Below are positions 11,192-23,384 of a stretch of DNA of 64,000 nt, piece by piece. The DNA is from Cephalotrichum gorgonifer (taxonomy: Eukaryota > Ascomycota > Sordariomycetes > Microascales > Microascaceae): NCBI GenBank assembly GCA_900312665.1, contig ONZQ02000004.1:1407582-1471581 (forward strand), read 5' to 3'. The first letter of the stretch is position 1. Every line of letters starts with the position of its first letter. The notes under the pieces are model-generated. The model did not search any database and had not been told where the DNA came from. It was given only the letters and a program-made list of their open reading frames with translations. The position numbers and the translations under genes were made by a program.

Positions 11192-11890
11192 TTCCTTCCG
11201 TTTGGGGGGGTTTGAGAAGTGCGTTCACCAGGCTTGTATAAATGACCACGGTATTAGGATTATGCCACATACCATTCGGCGTTAGGGGAGACAATTAGAA
11301 CACCAGTTAGAAGATATTATCCGAAGAACAATACACCAGCTGATACAAGACAACCTCATGATATGTAGTTTCCGCAAGATCTCTCTGGAACGATGGGGAA
11401 GCGAAATAAGAGAGAACAGACGAGTATCCTGAACGACCCATGAGAGGAAAGAAAGGGAAACTTTTCAGTTGCTCCAACCATGTCCGCGACACGTACTCAG
11501 ACCAGCTGAGAGCACCAAACTTGAGCTTGTGAAAAAGGTATATGAGATGGGGCCAAGTGAAGAAGACATAAATACACGAGTATCATAGAAACCCGCAATC
11601 AATCACCATTAAGCAGCCTCCCTCGATCGGAAGCCGACAAACAAGTATGAACAGGCATTCTAGCCTGGACAAGTAGAAGAATCGAATGCGCCGAGTAGCC
11701 CCAATTGCTAACCAAAAGAAAGAAAGAAAGAACAAATGAGACCCAATATACAAACGCCAGTCACCTGTATGCCCCTGGATTCATTAATACATCCCCACCC
11801 ATCCACTCGCCCATGATATAAACGTACTGTTTCCACACTCTCTCGTTCAATCAACACATTTCGTTTTCGTTTTCGTTTCCGTTCTGCATC
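11192..11890. other. Convergent 3' intergenic region with simple repeats
   Basis: 3' flanks of pex10 and the LYAR-type gene. It contains an AAAG run at about 11714-11731 and a TTTTCG run at about 11860-11880, the latter just beyond the stop of the minus-strand gene. No gene is seen. Confidence 0.5.
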
Positions 11891-13649
11891 TCAGAGACCG
11901 AAAACCACAATCTCACCCCGCTCATTCCGCCGCAGCCGAAGCGACTTCCAGAGCTCCTTCTCCTCGAGCACCTTGGTCAGACTCTCCCCGGAGTTAGACC
12001 TCTCCCGGTGGTACCTCTTCAGCGCCTTATTCATACTGCAACCCCGCTCACTCTCGGGGCCTTTGGTGACGTAGCTAAGGAAGAGGTCTGCACGCGGCTT
12101 GAAGACAACCATCTGGTTGGAGTCACCCCCATCCTTGCTGCCGTCGCGCGACGAGGGCTTGTATTCAATGAGCTTAGAACCCTTCTCGTGGCGGCTCTTG
12201 TGCTTCTTGCTGCTAGACTTTTTCTTCGTCTTGGATGACTTCACTCCCGAGCTGACCATGGAGAGCAGGTTGTTGCCGATACTGGTGGTCTCGTGACGGC
12301 TGCTCTTAGAGTGCTTTTTCGACTTCTTGATGGGACTGGTCAGGGGAGCGTCACCGCCCGAGTAGTCGGGGGACGGCGGGAATACGGGCTTCATCAGTCG
12401 GTTGAGACCTCCCGTCAGGCCGCTGTGAAGCACTGGCGGCGCATCCGTCATTATATGGTCCGTCTCGATGTGCAATCGCTTGCGCTTCTTGTCGGTCTTG
12501 ATCTCGGAACCCTCCTTCGTCTTCTTGCGAGATGCCTTAGGGGCGGGCGTCTCGTACGGTCCAGTGGGTATCGGTCCGGTACCGTAGTTCACAAGCTCAT
12601 CCTCAAGCTCGCAAGCGTTAGCTTCGTGGTCGTACCGGACGAGTTGGGTTTCTTCGCCCCCGCCTCCGACCTGATGCGGAAAGTTGAGAGTTGACGCATT
12701 CGGGGTGTCGCTAGCAACGAGGAAGTCGAAAACGTTGACACCTTCCGGCGCGGCAGGGGGGGTAGGGGCCTCTGTGTGGGGCTCGATTGGGGACCTGTTA
12801 TCGTCGTCGCTATTGTCCTCGTAGTCCGCGTAGTCGGGAACGTCCTCGGGGACATCCTCGACGTAAGGGCTGATGTTCATCTTCGTCGGCTCGGCGGACT
12901 TTGCGGGAGTGTTCGGCCCGGCTTTCACCTTCTTGTTCTTGTAGAGGGCGCCTTGGTACTTCTGATCCTCCGATATACAGGACTGTGAGGGCAGGTGTCA
13001 GCACCGGATATAACCATGTTGCATGGCGCACTCAACCAATGCACCTCAAGACTAGGATAATGGCATACCGTATGAGTGCGATAAGATGTGCCGGGAAAGT
13101 AGACCATGCAATCAATGCAAGTGTAGGTTGCACCGTGACAGCGACTCCGATGTTGGTCAAGTTTCTTCTTGGTCAAAACGTCACCACACGACTGCGAGTT
13201 CAAAGGTGAAGAGAATTGTTAGTCGTGCAAACGTTGGGGGAAGTAAATATAAAATAGATAATAGTAAACACGGTAGAATGTGAAGTGCATCGGCTCGGGG
13301 GAGGGAAGGGGGTGGCGTCTGATATATCGAGATTGGCAAATTGCGGACGGAAGTAACCAGAGGACGAGACGAGACAGCTGACGACCAAAAGGGATCATCA
13401 GAGAGAAGGGGAGGGGGCGTGTGTGGTGTGGGTGGGGAGGTGAGGTAGTGACAAGGATGAGGGTGGAGGGGGGGAGGAGGGGTACATTCCCAGACGAGAC
13501 CCCGTGTGTGAGAGTCTCATGGGGGTGTGATTCGGCAGGGGTGAGTTATGCAAATGTTATGTTGTGATGGAAGGGCGGAGGATTCCGAGGTACGAAGTAG
13601 CTCCTCAGAAGGTATAGTAATAACTTACCTCGCACGAGAAAGAGACCAT
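11891..13649 (-). CDS. LYAR-type C2HC zinc-finger nucleolar protein
   Basis: Related to LYAR, a nucleolar, nucleic-acid-binding protein tied to ribosome biogenesis. Three exons, 13649-13629, 13191-13069 and 12982-11891, join in phase 0 to 411 aa. The first exon is only 21 bp (MVSFSCE) and is followed by a 437-bp intron; the joins give MVSFSCE-SCGDVLTKKKLD and YRTHT-SCISEDQKYQGALY, the exact family pattern. Two linked fingers are visible: C6, C9, H21, C25 and C32, C35, H47, C50. After residue 60 the chain is acidic and then Lys/Ser-rich with several nuclear-signal-like stretches (KKTKEGSEIKTDKKRKR, KKSKKHSKSSRH, KTKKKSSSKKHKSRH). The C-terminus (EKELWKSLRLRRNERGEIVVF) looks conserved. Models starting at the Met at 12928 would lose both fingers. 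Confidence 0.88.
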
Positions 13650-16600
13650 GGTTCCTGCTTGTTTGAAGTTGCCGTTTGATTGGGTTCTCAAGAGGATACA
13701 GCAGGCAAAGGCGAAGAGATGGATGGCTTGGCCGGTACCTGGAGGTGGACAAGCGGTTTGTCGGGATTCCTTACTGGGGAAGGATGAGCAGAGACGTGCT
13801 TGCTTCTTTTGCCGTTAATGGCTTGCCAATGCGTCTCAGGAGCAGCGCCCGGAATGGTGATCCTTCGTGTAGCTTTGCGTTCGCCTCGGAAAGGAATGGG
13901 CTAGAAAAGGGGGGCGCTAAGACGAGACCTTGTAGCTGGTGACGAGGCGCAAACCGGATTGATGGGCTGATGGGCTGGACTGTTTAGATTTGGGGAAGTG
14001 CGCAGCTGTTTTGACAAGTACCGACTACTCGTATGTAGGGCGGCAAGGGGACCAACTGGGCCGACTAAACGGGCGAGGCACACTTCAGATGTTGCGTTGG
14101 GTCGTGTGGCTGTGACAAATTTAGAACAGCAGATGGAGCAGGGCCGAGTTGGGGTCGCGCGTTGGGTCCGAAACTTGCTCCGTAATGGTCGCGGGGTTGG
14201 ATGTCTGTTTCAAGAGGGTCGGGTTCGACCTGGGCGCCAGTCGGTGGTGGTGGATCGTGCAGAGTGCAGGGCGAGAAAGAAGGAAAAAAAAAAGGGGGGG
14301 AGGGGGGAAATACTGGGCGTCAAGGTCAAGGACAATTGCTTCTTTTTTGGAATGCTCCAGAGATTATGACAGTGGAAGGGGGGCAAGGTTCGAAGGACGA
14401 AAAAACTATGAAAGGATTATCGTCGTTGGTCCAGGAAGGAGAAAAATGGAGTACGGAAGGAATCTTCGCTGCTACCCTCGGTGGGTATCCACAAGTGGAT
14501 GCGGCGGGTGGGTTGGTGTATTTTGGGATTCCGGCTGTGCTTTCGCCGTCCGTTGTTGCTGATGTTGGGTTGGGGGTTTGAGAGGGAAGAGAGAAAACCG
14601 GTATCTTGGGGGAGAGCAGGGAAGTGAATGCTTCTTATTTTTGTTTAGACTCGTGTATGTGTGTGTGCAGATTGTCTCTCCAGTTACTGGCTGGTTTTGG
14701 GCCCGTTTGCTGTGCTGTTTATGCGTCGTGCGACTTTTTTTTTTTTTCGCTGCTTTCTCTTGGAAGGTACGAGTTGAGAAGGGTGGGCGGGGTGGCTTCG
14801 AGAGGCCCAAAAGGAAGGAACCAAACCCCCCGCGAAGAGCGCGTGAGGCATGCAGTATTTCGAAACCCACTTGGCGTGGGTTTATTATCTCCACCCCACT
14901 GATACTTCGACCTAGCTTGAAGGGGTCCCGTCCGAGTGTGTATTACTCCGTAGTCAGGGGAAACAGCACACGCAACAACCAGCACGGGATTGGTCGAAGA
15001 GCCATGATCGTCTAAGCCGCAGCGTTTCATTGGGTGACCGACTCTAACCATTGCCATTTCTGGAGTCAGCCGTGGTCACCTGAGGACGCCCCCCATAGCA
15101 CTTGCCCGCTGCGCCTACCCCAGGGGGGGTGTTAATACACGCGGGGTTAGCCCACTATCGGGCTGGCTGGTTGACTCCATCGTGATATCTGGCCGATGGT
15201 AGAGACCTCACGCAATTTACACCTTCTAAAGCCGACGAGGTAACGGGTAAACGGGTGTCGGACGTCATCAGAGTAACTACATTTGTACCCAGGAAGCTAT
15301 CCCGGCGAGTCCTTCCGCAGATAGCTCAGGGGAAGGTGGGCTTACTAGTCTAGGAAAGAGCAAGAGATCGGCACCGATTGGGTCGAGTCGTCCTCACCTG
15401 CGTCGGGGGAAATCCAGGGCCAAGTACACGACAAACGGCCTGGACTCCAGCTTTAGGGTTCATGGAGATATTTCTTCAGGGCTCGGTGTCAGGCAGGAAG
15501 TAGCCTATGATACAACCACCGTACTCGTACTGGTGGCACTGAGGTCTCTCGCTGCATTGGTGCCCAACTTATTAGACCATTGTCTTGCCACAGCAGGAGT
15601 TTTCGGGCATGCCCTGCAAGACGTTGGGGAAGGTAGGAACTACTGTACGTCATCTCCCTAAATTGCTGAGAGATGATGGGTTAATAGATTCGCTCACAGC
15701 AATTGCCAAACGAGGCGAGTTCTTGCCACCAGTCTCTTAGAGGAGTGGACTCGTCGGAGCGGCCAATCCAATGCAATGCCCGAATGAGTACAAGCAGGTG
15801 CATGAGAACCATCGTGTGCATGTACGTATCTATGTCAAAGGGAGGGTTGGCACATGGATCAAGTTTTCCAGCTCACCCTCATGGGGCCGCCCCGGTCTAT
15901 TGGGCGCTTACTCCGCGTCGCGTTGGGTTCCTTGGTCAAAGGCGCAGATGTGGCTTGGGTGAGCCAACCCCCAAGCTCAGCTCGCAGTCGACTAGGATTA
16001 CAACACCTTGCTGCAGTACTGGGATATTAATATTCCATGCACAGGTGGATGGCGAAGATGATAGGACCAGTCCGTGGGCCTAATAATAGGATACATCCAC
16101 TATCCTATCCTACCCTACCCATCAAGTCAGTAAGAATAGTCATGGTTCCTTCTTGGCCGAGGGGAGGGACAGAGGAGTGTCATGCACAGAGCTTCTTATC
16201 ACCCCGGATCCTTACCTCGGGTTTCTGTTTTTGTTCAAGATCGCGGCTTACATCCCATCATGTTGGATGTAAATTAAGGAACCGGCAGAAAGACGTACCT
16301 GACCCATCCCACTCTCGCCTCTCCTCTCGTCAATTCCCGTTCCATATTAACTCCACAAACCTGTACACCATAATATATGGGCGGAATGCAATATAATACG
16401 CCCATCTTCTGGTTGTCGGTATAACCTCTGATAATGACATGGAGCCTTGGGTGGACCGCATAATAAGCCATACAAGTTCCCCAGTGGGGATCAAACATGA
16501 GACACGCGATGGCCCGTCCCCCCTTTCCGCACCTCGAGATGAGATAAAAGTACTACTATGGCTATCCCTTCCCCCAGTGCCATATTTGCCGTCAACTTGC

Positions 16601-18159
16601 AACATTCCTCCGGAGTGTTCGCATCCAGTCCCCTCTCATCTGCTTTTGCTAAGCATTGGATATTACATGTACATAGCAACAGAACTACGCAGTAGTACGA
16701 AGTACAAGTAGTACATCGCATACCGTCCCTACCTCTACTAAAACCGTCGTCAGCTTATTACCTGTATACCATTTCCATCTCCGGCCCGCGCCCCTCACTT
16801 CCCAGTACATGTAGTCTTTTTTTTGTCCAGCAATCGGATGAAACGTCCTCGGTGGATTGGGGGCGACCTGAACCACCCAGCCCACCCCTGCTTATCCCGT
16901 GAAGCTGTCGGTCTCAGGTGGGTTGCTGCGAGGTGTTTTACCCTGGAACTGGAGTAAACGGCCACGATCTCCCCGCGACTCAATCTCGTGTTTGGCTAGA
17001 TCGTTCCAGAAAGCAAACAATCACACGCAATCCCAGAGGAAGAGGTCTAGTTCCAACTAGTCGGGCCTTACCCGTTTCACCATTCTGCCTGTACAAGTAG
17101 ATACTCTCGGGAGAGCTGCTTTTTGTTTCGCACAGACTGCATGCATGGTAACCGGTCCGTGGGCTGCAAGTTATGATCGTGCAGACCTGGAGCTAGGGAG
17201 TGTTAATAATGCCAGGCTCTGTAAGTGTTCATGCTGGAATCCCCGCTTCTAAGGTGTGCTAAGAAGAAGAGAATAAGTCACCGAGGATCACCACGGAGGA
17301 ACTTCGTGGGAAGCGGCACGGGCTGGTCTCATCTATCCTCAAGATCTACATATTTCCGCTTAAGCCTCCAGTACCAGGATGCTCAACAGGCCAAACCTGA
17401 GAGTCAAAAGGAAGCATCCCGGAATTTTCTGTTATTCCAAGAGTAGGGTAGAAAGAGCCTGTGGGAGTTCGATTCTCCATCGTCAATCGTTAATCATCAA
17501 AATGCGGATAGGACAGGAGCGATGGCATGGCGATAGTGCTGCGCTGGCGGTGACAACGACATGGCTAGCGGTACGTCATTCATATTTACTTGTACAAGTA
17601 ATAGTGGAGCGCACCAACGCCGCACCGACCCATTTTCCCAACGCCTCGCGGCAATCTTGTCCCCACTTTCGTCGACACGCTGACCTGGTTCCTGGCCACC
17701 GTGCATCGGATATCCGACACTTGCATTTCCCCAAGTCCAGATTCAAGCTTCCTATCTAGCGCCAGCACGTCGATAATTCAACTGCTGGGTGGGAGCGAAG
17801 CACCGTCACCCGTACCTCCGCCTCCGCCTCCGCCATCCCTCATTTGCCTCGTTACCGCCAACTAATATTTGGTCCCACCGTCTCGCTTCACCAAATACAG
17901 CTGCCTGCAACCCTGTTGTCGGCCGATCATCCCTTACCTCGACCAGTTATCCACTACTACCACCCTCCCCCCCTCCCTTTTCTCTCGCCCGGCCGCCTTC
18001 TCTCTCCGGGTCGTGTCAGGTTTGTCAAACAGGCATCAGCAAATGCGGAGGAAGACGTCTATCTTCCAGGCTGCGGTCGTAAAGGCGAAGATCCCCACAT
18101 ATATACCTCACACCAAGTCCGAACCTTCTTCTCCCCACACTTCAGTCGACCTTGACACC
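13650..18159. other. Gene-poor divergent intergenic region, 4.5 kb
   Basis: It separates two divergent genes. Short frames occur on both strands, but none has a motif, a credible splice chain or codon bias. Low-complexity tracts include A/G-runs at about 14280-14310 and a CTCCGC run at about 17815-17834. The last 250 bp are CT-rich leader of the hydrolase gene. No RNA gene could be supported. Confidence 0.4.
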
Positions 18160-19625
18160 ATGTCAAACCCGTCGCCGCCAATACCCCCGAATCCGAGCTT
18201 TTTGGAGCAGACGGCCTCTCTAATTAGCTCCGCCGCTACCTACATGCGGCTCCCAGCCTTGGCATCCACGGTATGTCATTAGTTCTTGAATTTATTCCAT
18301 CCCACACGCAAGCCACGCGCCGTCCGCCCTCCGATGAGGTCGACATGTCATCCGTCTCCTCCTCCGCCTCCGCCCACCACGAGCTCCCGAGCTCTACCGG
18401 TGTCAGGCGCTTCTCACAGGTACCCTCCGACGATCTAGACTGTCACGACGGGAGTATGGGATAGGGGGAGCCAGTCGCGCTAACGGTGAATGCGTTACTT
18501 TAGGCCGTTGCCGCCGTCCTCACTAGCCTACTGTACTTCAAGCAAAGGTAGGTTGCAAACCCTCCCCCCCTTCCCCCCCTTCTCAAGCTCATGTGATGAG
18601 ATCTCCTCCCATGCTGCCGCCCCTCCACACCCTCACTCGCGAACGCGGACCCATTTCAAGCACCCCTCGCCTACGACCCTCTTCCCATCCGATACCCATG
18701 CAAGGTAACTAAATCCTGTTCGTTCTGCACTAGGGCCTTGATCTACCCCTCGCATATGCCCCCGAACGCCCGCGTTGAGGTCCCGAGACCATCTCAGTTC
18801 GGCCTTAACGATTTCGAGGATCTCATGATCCCAACCAACGATGGGGAGAAACTCTCGGCATTCTACATCAGGGGCCCCCGCGGCGGGGCCAACTCCAACA
18901 TCACCATTATTATGTTCCACGGCAACGCGGGCAATATCGGCCACCGGCTCCCCATCGCCCGCATGGTTATCAACTTGCTCGGATGCAACGTCTTCATGCT
19001 AGAGTACAGGGGGTACGGCCTATCGACGGGTGACCCGGACGAGTCCGGCATCTACCTGGACGCACAGACGGCGCTGGACTACCTACGGACCCGCGCGGAG
19101 ACGAGCAGCCACAAGCTCGTCATCTACGGGCAGAGTCTGGGCGGCGCAGTGGCGATCAGGCTCGTAGCCAAGAACCAGGATGCCGATAACATAATAGGGT
19201 TGATATTGGAGAATACCTTCCTCTCCATGCGCAAACTGATCCCGGCCGTCATCCCCATGGCGAAGTACGTGACGCTGCTGTGCCACCAGGTCTGGCCCAG
19301 CGAGACCCTAATGCCGCAAATCACAAAAGTGCCCATCTTGTTCTTAAGCGGCTTGCAGGACGAGCTTATCCCGTGAGTATATTACTTTTCCATGTACTTG
19401 CTTTTTTGTGACGGACGCACTAACACGCCCTCTCCCCCTCCTTCCAGGCCGAGTCACATGCGCCAGCTGTACGATTTATCTAAAGCGCCAAGCAAAACAT
19501 GGAAGGCGCTACCCGGAGGCGACCACAACTCGAGTGTGCTGGAGGAGGGCTACTTCGAGGCGGTGGCCGAGTTCGTGACGGGTCTATCTCGCGACGGCCC
19601 GGTTGAGGAGAAGAAGAGGAGGTGA
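18160..19625 (+). CDS. bem46: BEM46-type alpha/beta hydrolase (ABHD13-like), membrane anchored
   Basis: Serine hydrolase of the BEM46/ABHD13 family; fungal BEM46 is linked to the ER/plasma membrane and polarity, but its substrate is not known. Exons 18160-18270, 18504-18547, 18734-19372 and 19448-19625 join in frame to 323 aa. A short N-terminal part is followed by a hydrophobic segment formed across exons 1-2 (ALAST-AVAAVLTSLLYF). The core shows oxyanion motif FHGNAGNIGHR (about 113-123), EYRGYGLSTG, nucleophile elbow GQSLGG with Ser186, acid Asp261 in LSGLQDELIP, and His291 in PGGDHNSS. Each join restores family sequence: KQ-RALIYPS and DELIP-PSHMRQLY. The tail ends in a basic KKRR. Length and triad are normal. 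Confidence 0.92.
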
Positions 19626-22600
19626 ACGGGATCGGCTATGCCCGAATAGAAGGCCGTTTCCTTTTCGGCCGAACGCTCACATTATAGATCCCCAGCGCCG
19701 CATTTAGGCTTGGTCTGGGTCGGCATCATGCTGGGTTCGAGCATTGCAGGTACGCCTGACCGCTTGACCTGTGGTGACGATACGGCGCGCTTTGAATCTC
19801 GCCTGCATGACCCCGGGGGAGGGGCTGTCGCTGCTGTTTCGTCTTGTCTTTTTGTTTCCTTTTGGAAGGCCGAACTTGATACCCCTTTCTATTGGTCTTG
19901 CGCCTTGATAATATGCTGCGACGGATTGGGACGCGTTATCAGCCGGGGGGGGGGGTAATGAGTAAGCTCCCACTCACATCCGTCCGCATTAGAGGATAAT
20001 AGTTACCGTGTATAGGTGGCGAATACCATTCGGGTCGAATTGGCAAATACCCAATGCATATACCCAGTCATTACATGAACCGTCTTTCCTCTTACGTTCG
20101 TTAGCGTCCATGTTGGTAATGGTTGGCTGATTGCGATAATATGAGCCATTATACAAGTGCACCCACAACCATTCTTCCACAACTGAGGTCCCCATGTTTT
20201 TTAAGAGCGGAGACCTCCTCCTTTCCCCCTTTCCACCGGGTCACGGCGTTACCAAGGCCTGGTTCCATTCTTCCAAAGGTGAGGTTAGACTATTGTAAGG
20301 GGCTATTTCTCTCACCCTACGGCCTACGCCCACACCCCACTTCCATCTAGGTTGAGTGCACGCTAGAACCTCTACATGAGACGATTATAGCAGGGCACAG
20401 GTATAAACATGAACATATCGAGGAGCGGGGGGTCTTTCGGTTTACTTATATTAATATATAAATCGAGTTCAGGCAGTATGGTTGATGGTGCAAGTGTCAT
20501 CAGGAGCCCGAGCGGCCATCCACGTCGAGAAGCCGCCAACATGGATCCTGGACGGATGAAGTCCAGCTTCACCTTGGGGCAAGGCAGGAGGATAGAGACA
20601 TCTGTGGAGGGCGTGCTGGTGTAAGCTCCTCCAGATACCTCCGTTCATCTTAGTCGGCCAAGGTCCGTAGCATCAGAAGGCTCGACCCAACCACAACGCA
20701 ACCCCCCGGCTGAGACCAGCTCTCACCATAGAGCATCCCGATCGACAAGGACCTTTCCGGGTGCCCGGGGGCTAGTAGCATTGACGATCGATCATCCCTC
20801 TGTATCCAAGAGACTGCCTTGACGGCCATGACGCCACAAGAGACCAGCTCCAGTCCCTGCACGCTTCCTATCTTTTTCCAACCACTCACTGTCTTTCGTG
20901 TTTGGAAAGGTAGGCGGTACCATATCTTGGAACTACTTGCCGGCAGAGATCTGGACTATGACCCTGGAGGCCTTGCTGCAAGACGGCTGCAGCTTGGCTG
21001 CCTCGGCCGCAGTATCGCATGGCGAGAGTGGTAGTGGATGATCAGGCGTCACGGCTTCGCCCGAATGTACCTAACACCATGCCGCACCGCCGGTTTTGGC
21101 CCGATGATTCATCGGAACCCAGTATTCATGCTCTACTTATGGCCCTTCCTAGAGCTCGATGAATATGACCGCACTGGATGCGAGCCTCAGCGCTGGGACA
21201 GGTGGAGGGAGGCTCAGTGACAAGAAAAAGATGATGATTCTCATAGCATTACGGCGTCTGTTCTCGACTCTCAGTGGTTAGGAGCTAAGCAGCGCCTTGG
21301 TGCTCGATATTAACGGACACTCTCCCGGTGACTAGAATAACTGGGCCAAGTATCTAATCTTTGGGCTTGCTATTGATGTCGACGGGGGGGGGACGACGGA
21401 CGCAGAGGCAGCCAATGGTTGGCCTGGTCGAAGTCGACGTTTACTGTGTCACGACTGGGTTACTGGCAGGCGATATTCAGCTCCGCCCAATCTTGTCATC
21501 GACAGGACTTTCGGCGATGTCATAAACGTGGAAAAGGACCGCTCGATACCGACGAAAAAAAAAGGCCGGTGGTGTCAAAAACTACCGTTACCGTTATTCC
21601 CGGCGGTGACGGGGGTGCTTCTTCGCCAACAGAACCACCGGCGAAGGAAGACGACCGGTGTTGGAGCAAATGCTTTATCACCTTCCCAGTCTCTTGGAGA
21701 TCCACTACAAACCTTGGAGAGGGAATAGAGTGAGAGTGAGATGCAGCAGATGTGGACAGCCCTAGGTGGGTGCTGTCACACATACTCGTACGTGAGTGTC
21801 GTTGCTATATCGCTCATCGTTAAACAACTAAACCTTCTCCTTATCCTTGACGTAGCTTTCCGATGGACTTTTGACGCCCGCAAACCTTTCCGGAAGTGGC
21901 TCAATCTGGCCTCGCTTGCGCTGAATTCACGGATACTCGCCCCCGATCAGATCCAAACTGATATCGACGACATGCTCCGGGCAGCAGCAGCAACAGCACC
22001 CACGAGAATGCCAAATCTTAAAACGACATAGACATGGAACGGACGAGAGGGGTTGGCGATGGTCTTCAGAGATCAGCCGGTGGGGGGGAGGCGGCCCGCT
22101 GTGATGACTTGGAGAGGAGAGTGGGAACTCGCCCTGCCATCTCCTGTGGTCGAGGCATAGGCAAGCCGTTGCATTGAGGCATCGTGGCCACAGGGTCGTT
22201 GTTGTTGGCGGGCTGCTTAGGTGCTGATGCTGTCAAGTCGTCTCATGGTGATGCAATCCATTTGAGGTTTTCGAGCCCAGTCACCCAGCCCATCTCGTCG
22301 TGACAGATCCGGACGGAGCACGGGAGTTTGGGGGTTATAACCAACTTGTGCTGTTTACACCGCAAGTAGGAAGATAATTATTAATAGCATGCTGATGTAC
22401 ATGGATTTGTCTCGTTCGAGACCGTAGGGCTGGAATCTGGTCAACGGGGCAAGGTACGTACCTAGTTACTGGTAATACGGACACTTTTTATTAGTGATAT
22501 AACCTAAAATAGAGCAAGGATAATACTACTGGAGGTGGTGCGATTGAACATTCATCATGAAGACACGTATACAAACGTATAACAGCGCAGGCGTCTAACA

Positions 22601-23384
22601 CAAAACGTCCACGATAAAAGGCTACTAGGCTACTAGTAGTAATATACATGTTAAGTATGCGTGTATCAAGTTATATTAGAGAACCATTGCAGCCAGTGCA
22701 GCTCTTCACATCGACGACTAGTCGCCACATCTGGTCGCGTGTGCACCTGAGCCCCAAGCATTGCTCATTATTATTTGATTGGTGTACCTACTCGTAGACT
22801 CGGGATATCTACGGAAGGGTCGATGTTTGGGGAAAGGTAGCGCGCTCAGTGAGACCGGCAGCCAGCCTCCTGCTGGTTTTTTTTTTTTGGTGGAGAAATG
22901 AATTCCTCGGTGCCTGCTTAGGAGGCAAGTGAGACAATATTCAAGGTTGAATCAGGTCATAATAATAGCACTGCGAAGTTGGGAGTTGTAGCCATATCCA
23001 TATCCATGTCCATATCCGTGTAAGTGCGAAGGCAGTTCAAGCGCCGGCTTGGCGTAACTGAAATCAGCACCTTTTTGCCCCCAATAGCAGCCCGAGTACC
23101 CGCATAGTTACAGGTGTTCATTGTACTAAAGTAACCCGCCACCGAACGTATTTTCCCGCCACTCCGTCCTCGCCGACGACCGCCGACCACGACGCCTCCT
23201 GGTCCCAATCCCAATTCCACCCCCAATCCCGAACGGAGCGGAACTCTCGACTCCTCCACTTCCCGTTCAACTCCCGCCGTACCTCAACCCCGAATCCACC
23301 CCTCCTCGACCTACCTACACCTCGACCGCTCCGTTCCCCGTTCTCCCGTTGCGCGACAAGCCCCTCGGGGCGCACTCCCCGACC
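19626..23384. other. Gene-poor intergenic region, 3.8 kb
   Basis: Between two co-directional genes. The part at 22400-22800 is AT-richer. Only short, motif-free open frames are present. The last 250 bp are CT-rich and probably carry the promoter and leader of the GH47 gene. Confidence 0.4.
22992..23018 (+). repeat. CCATAT/CCATGT hexanucleotide tract
   Basis: Four imperfect tandem copies of CCATAT about 370 bp upstream of the GH47 start. Simple-sequence DNA. Confidence 0.6.

Noticed and set aside
15000..16100. Possible decayed transposon
   Set aside because: No terminal repeats, transposase-like frame or strong AT bias could be seen by eye.
17440..17500. GAGTTCGATTCTC, which looks like a tRNA T-arm
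   Set aside because: No matching acceptor, D or anticodon arms could be folded around it.
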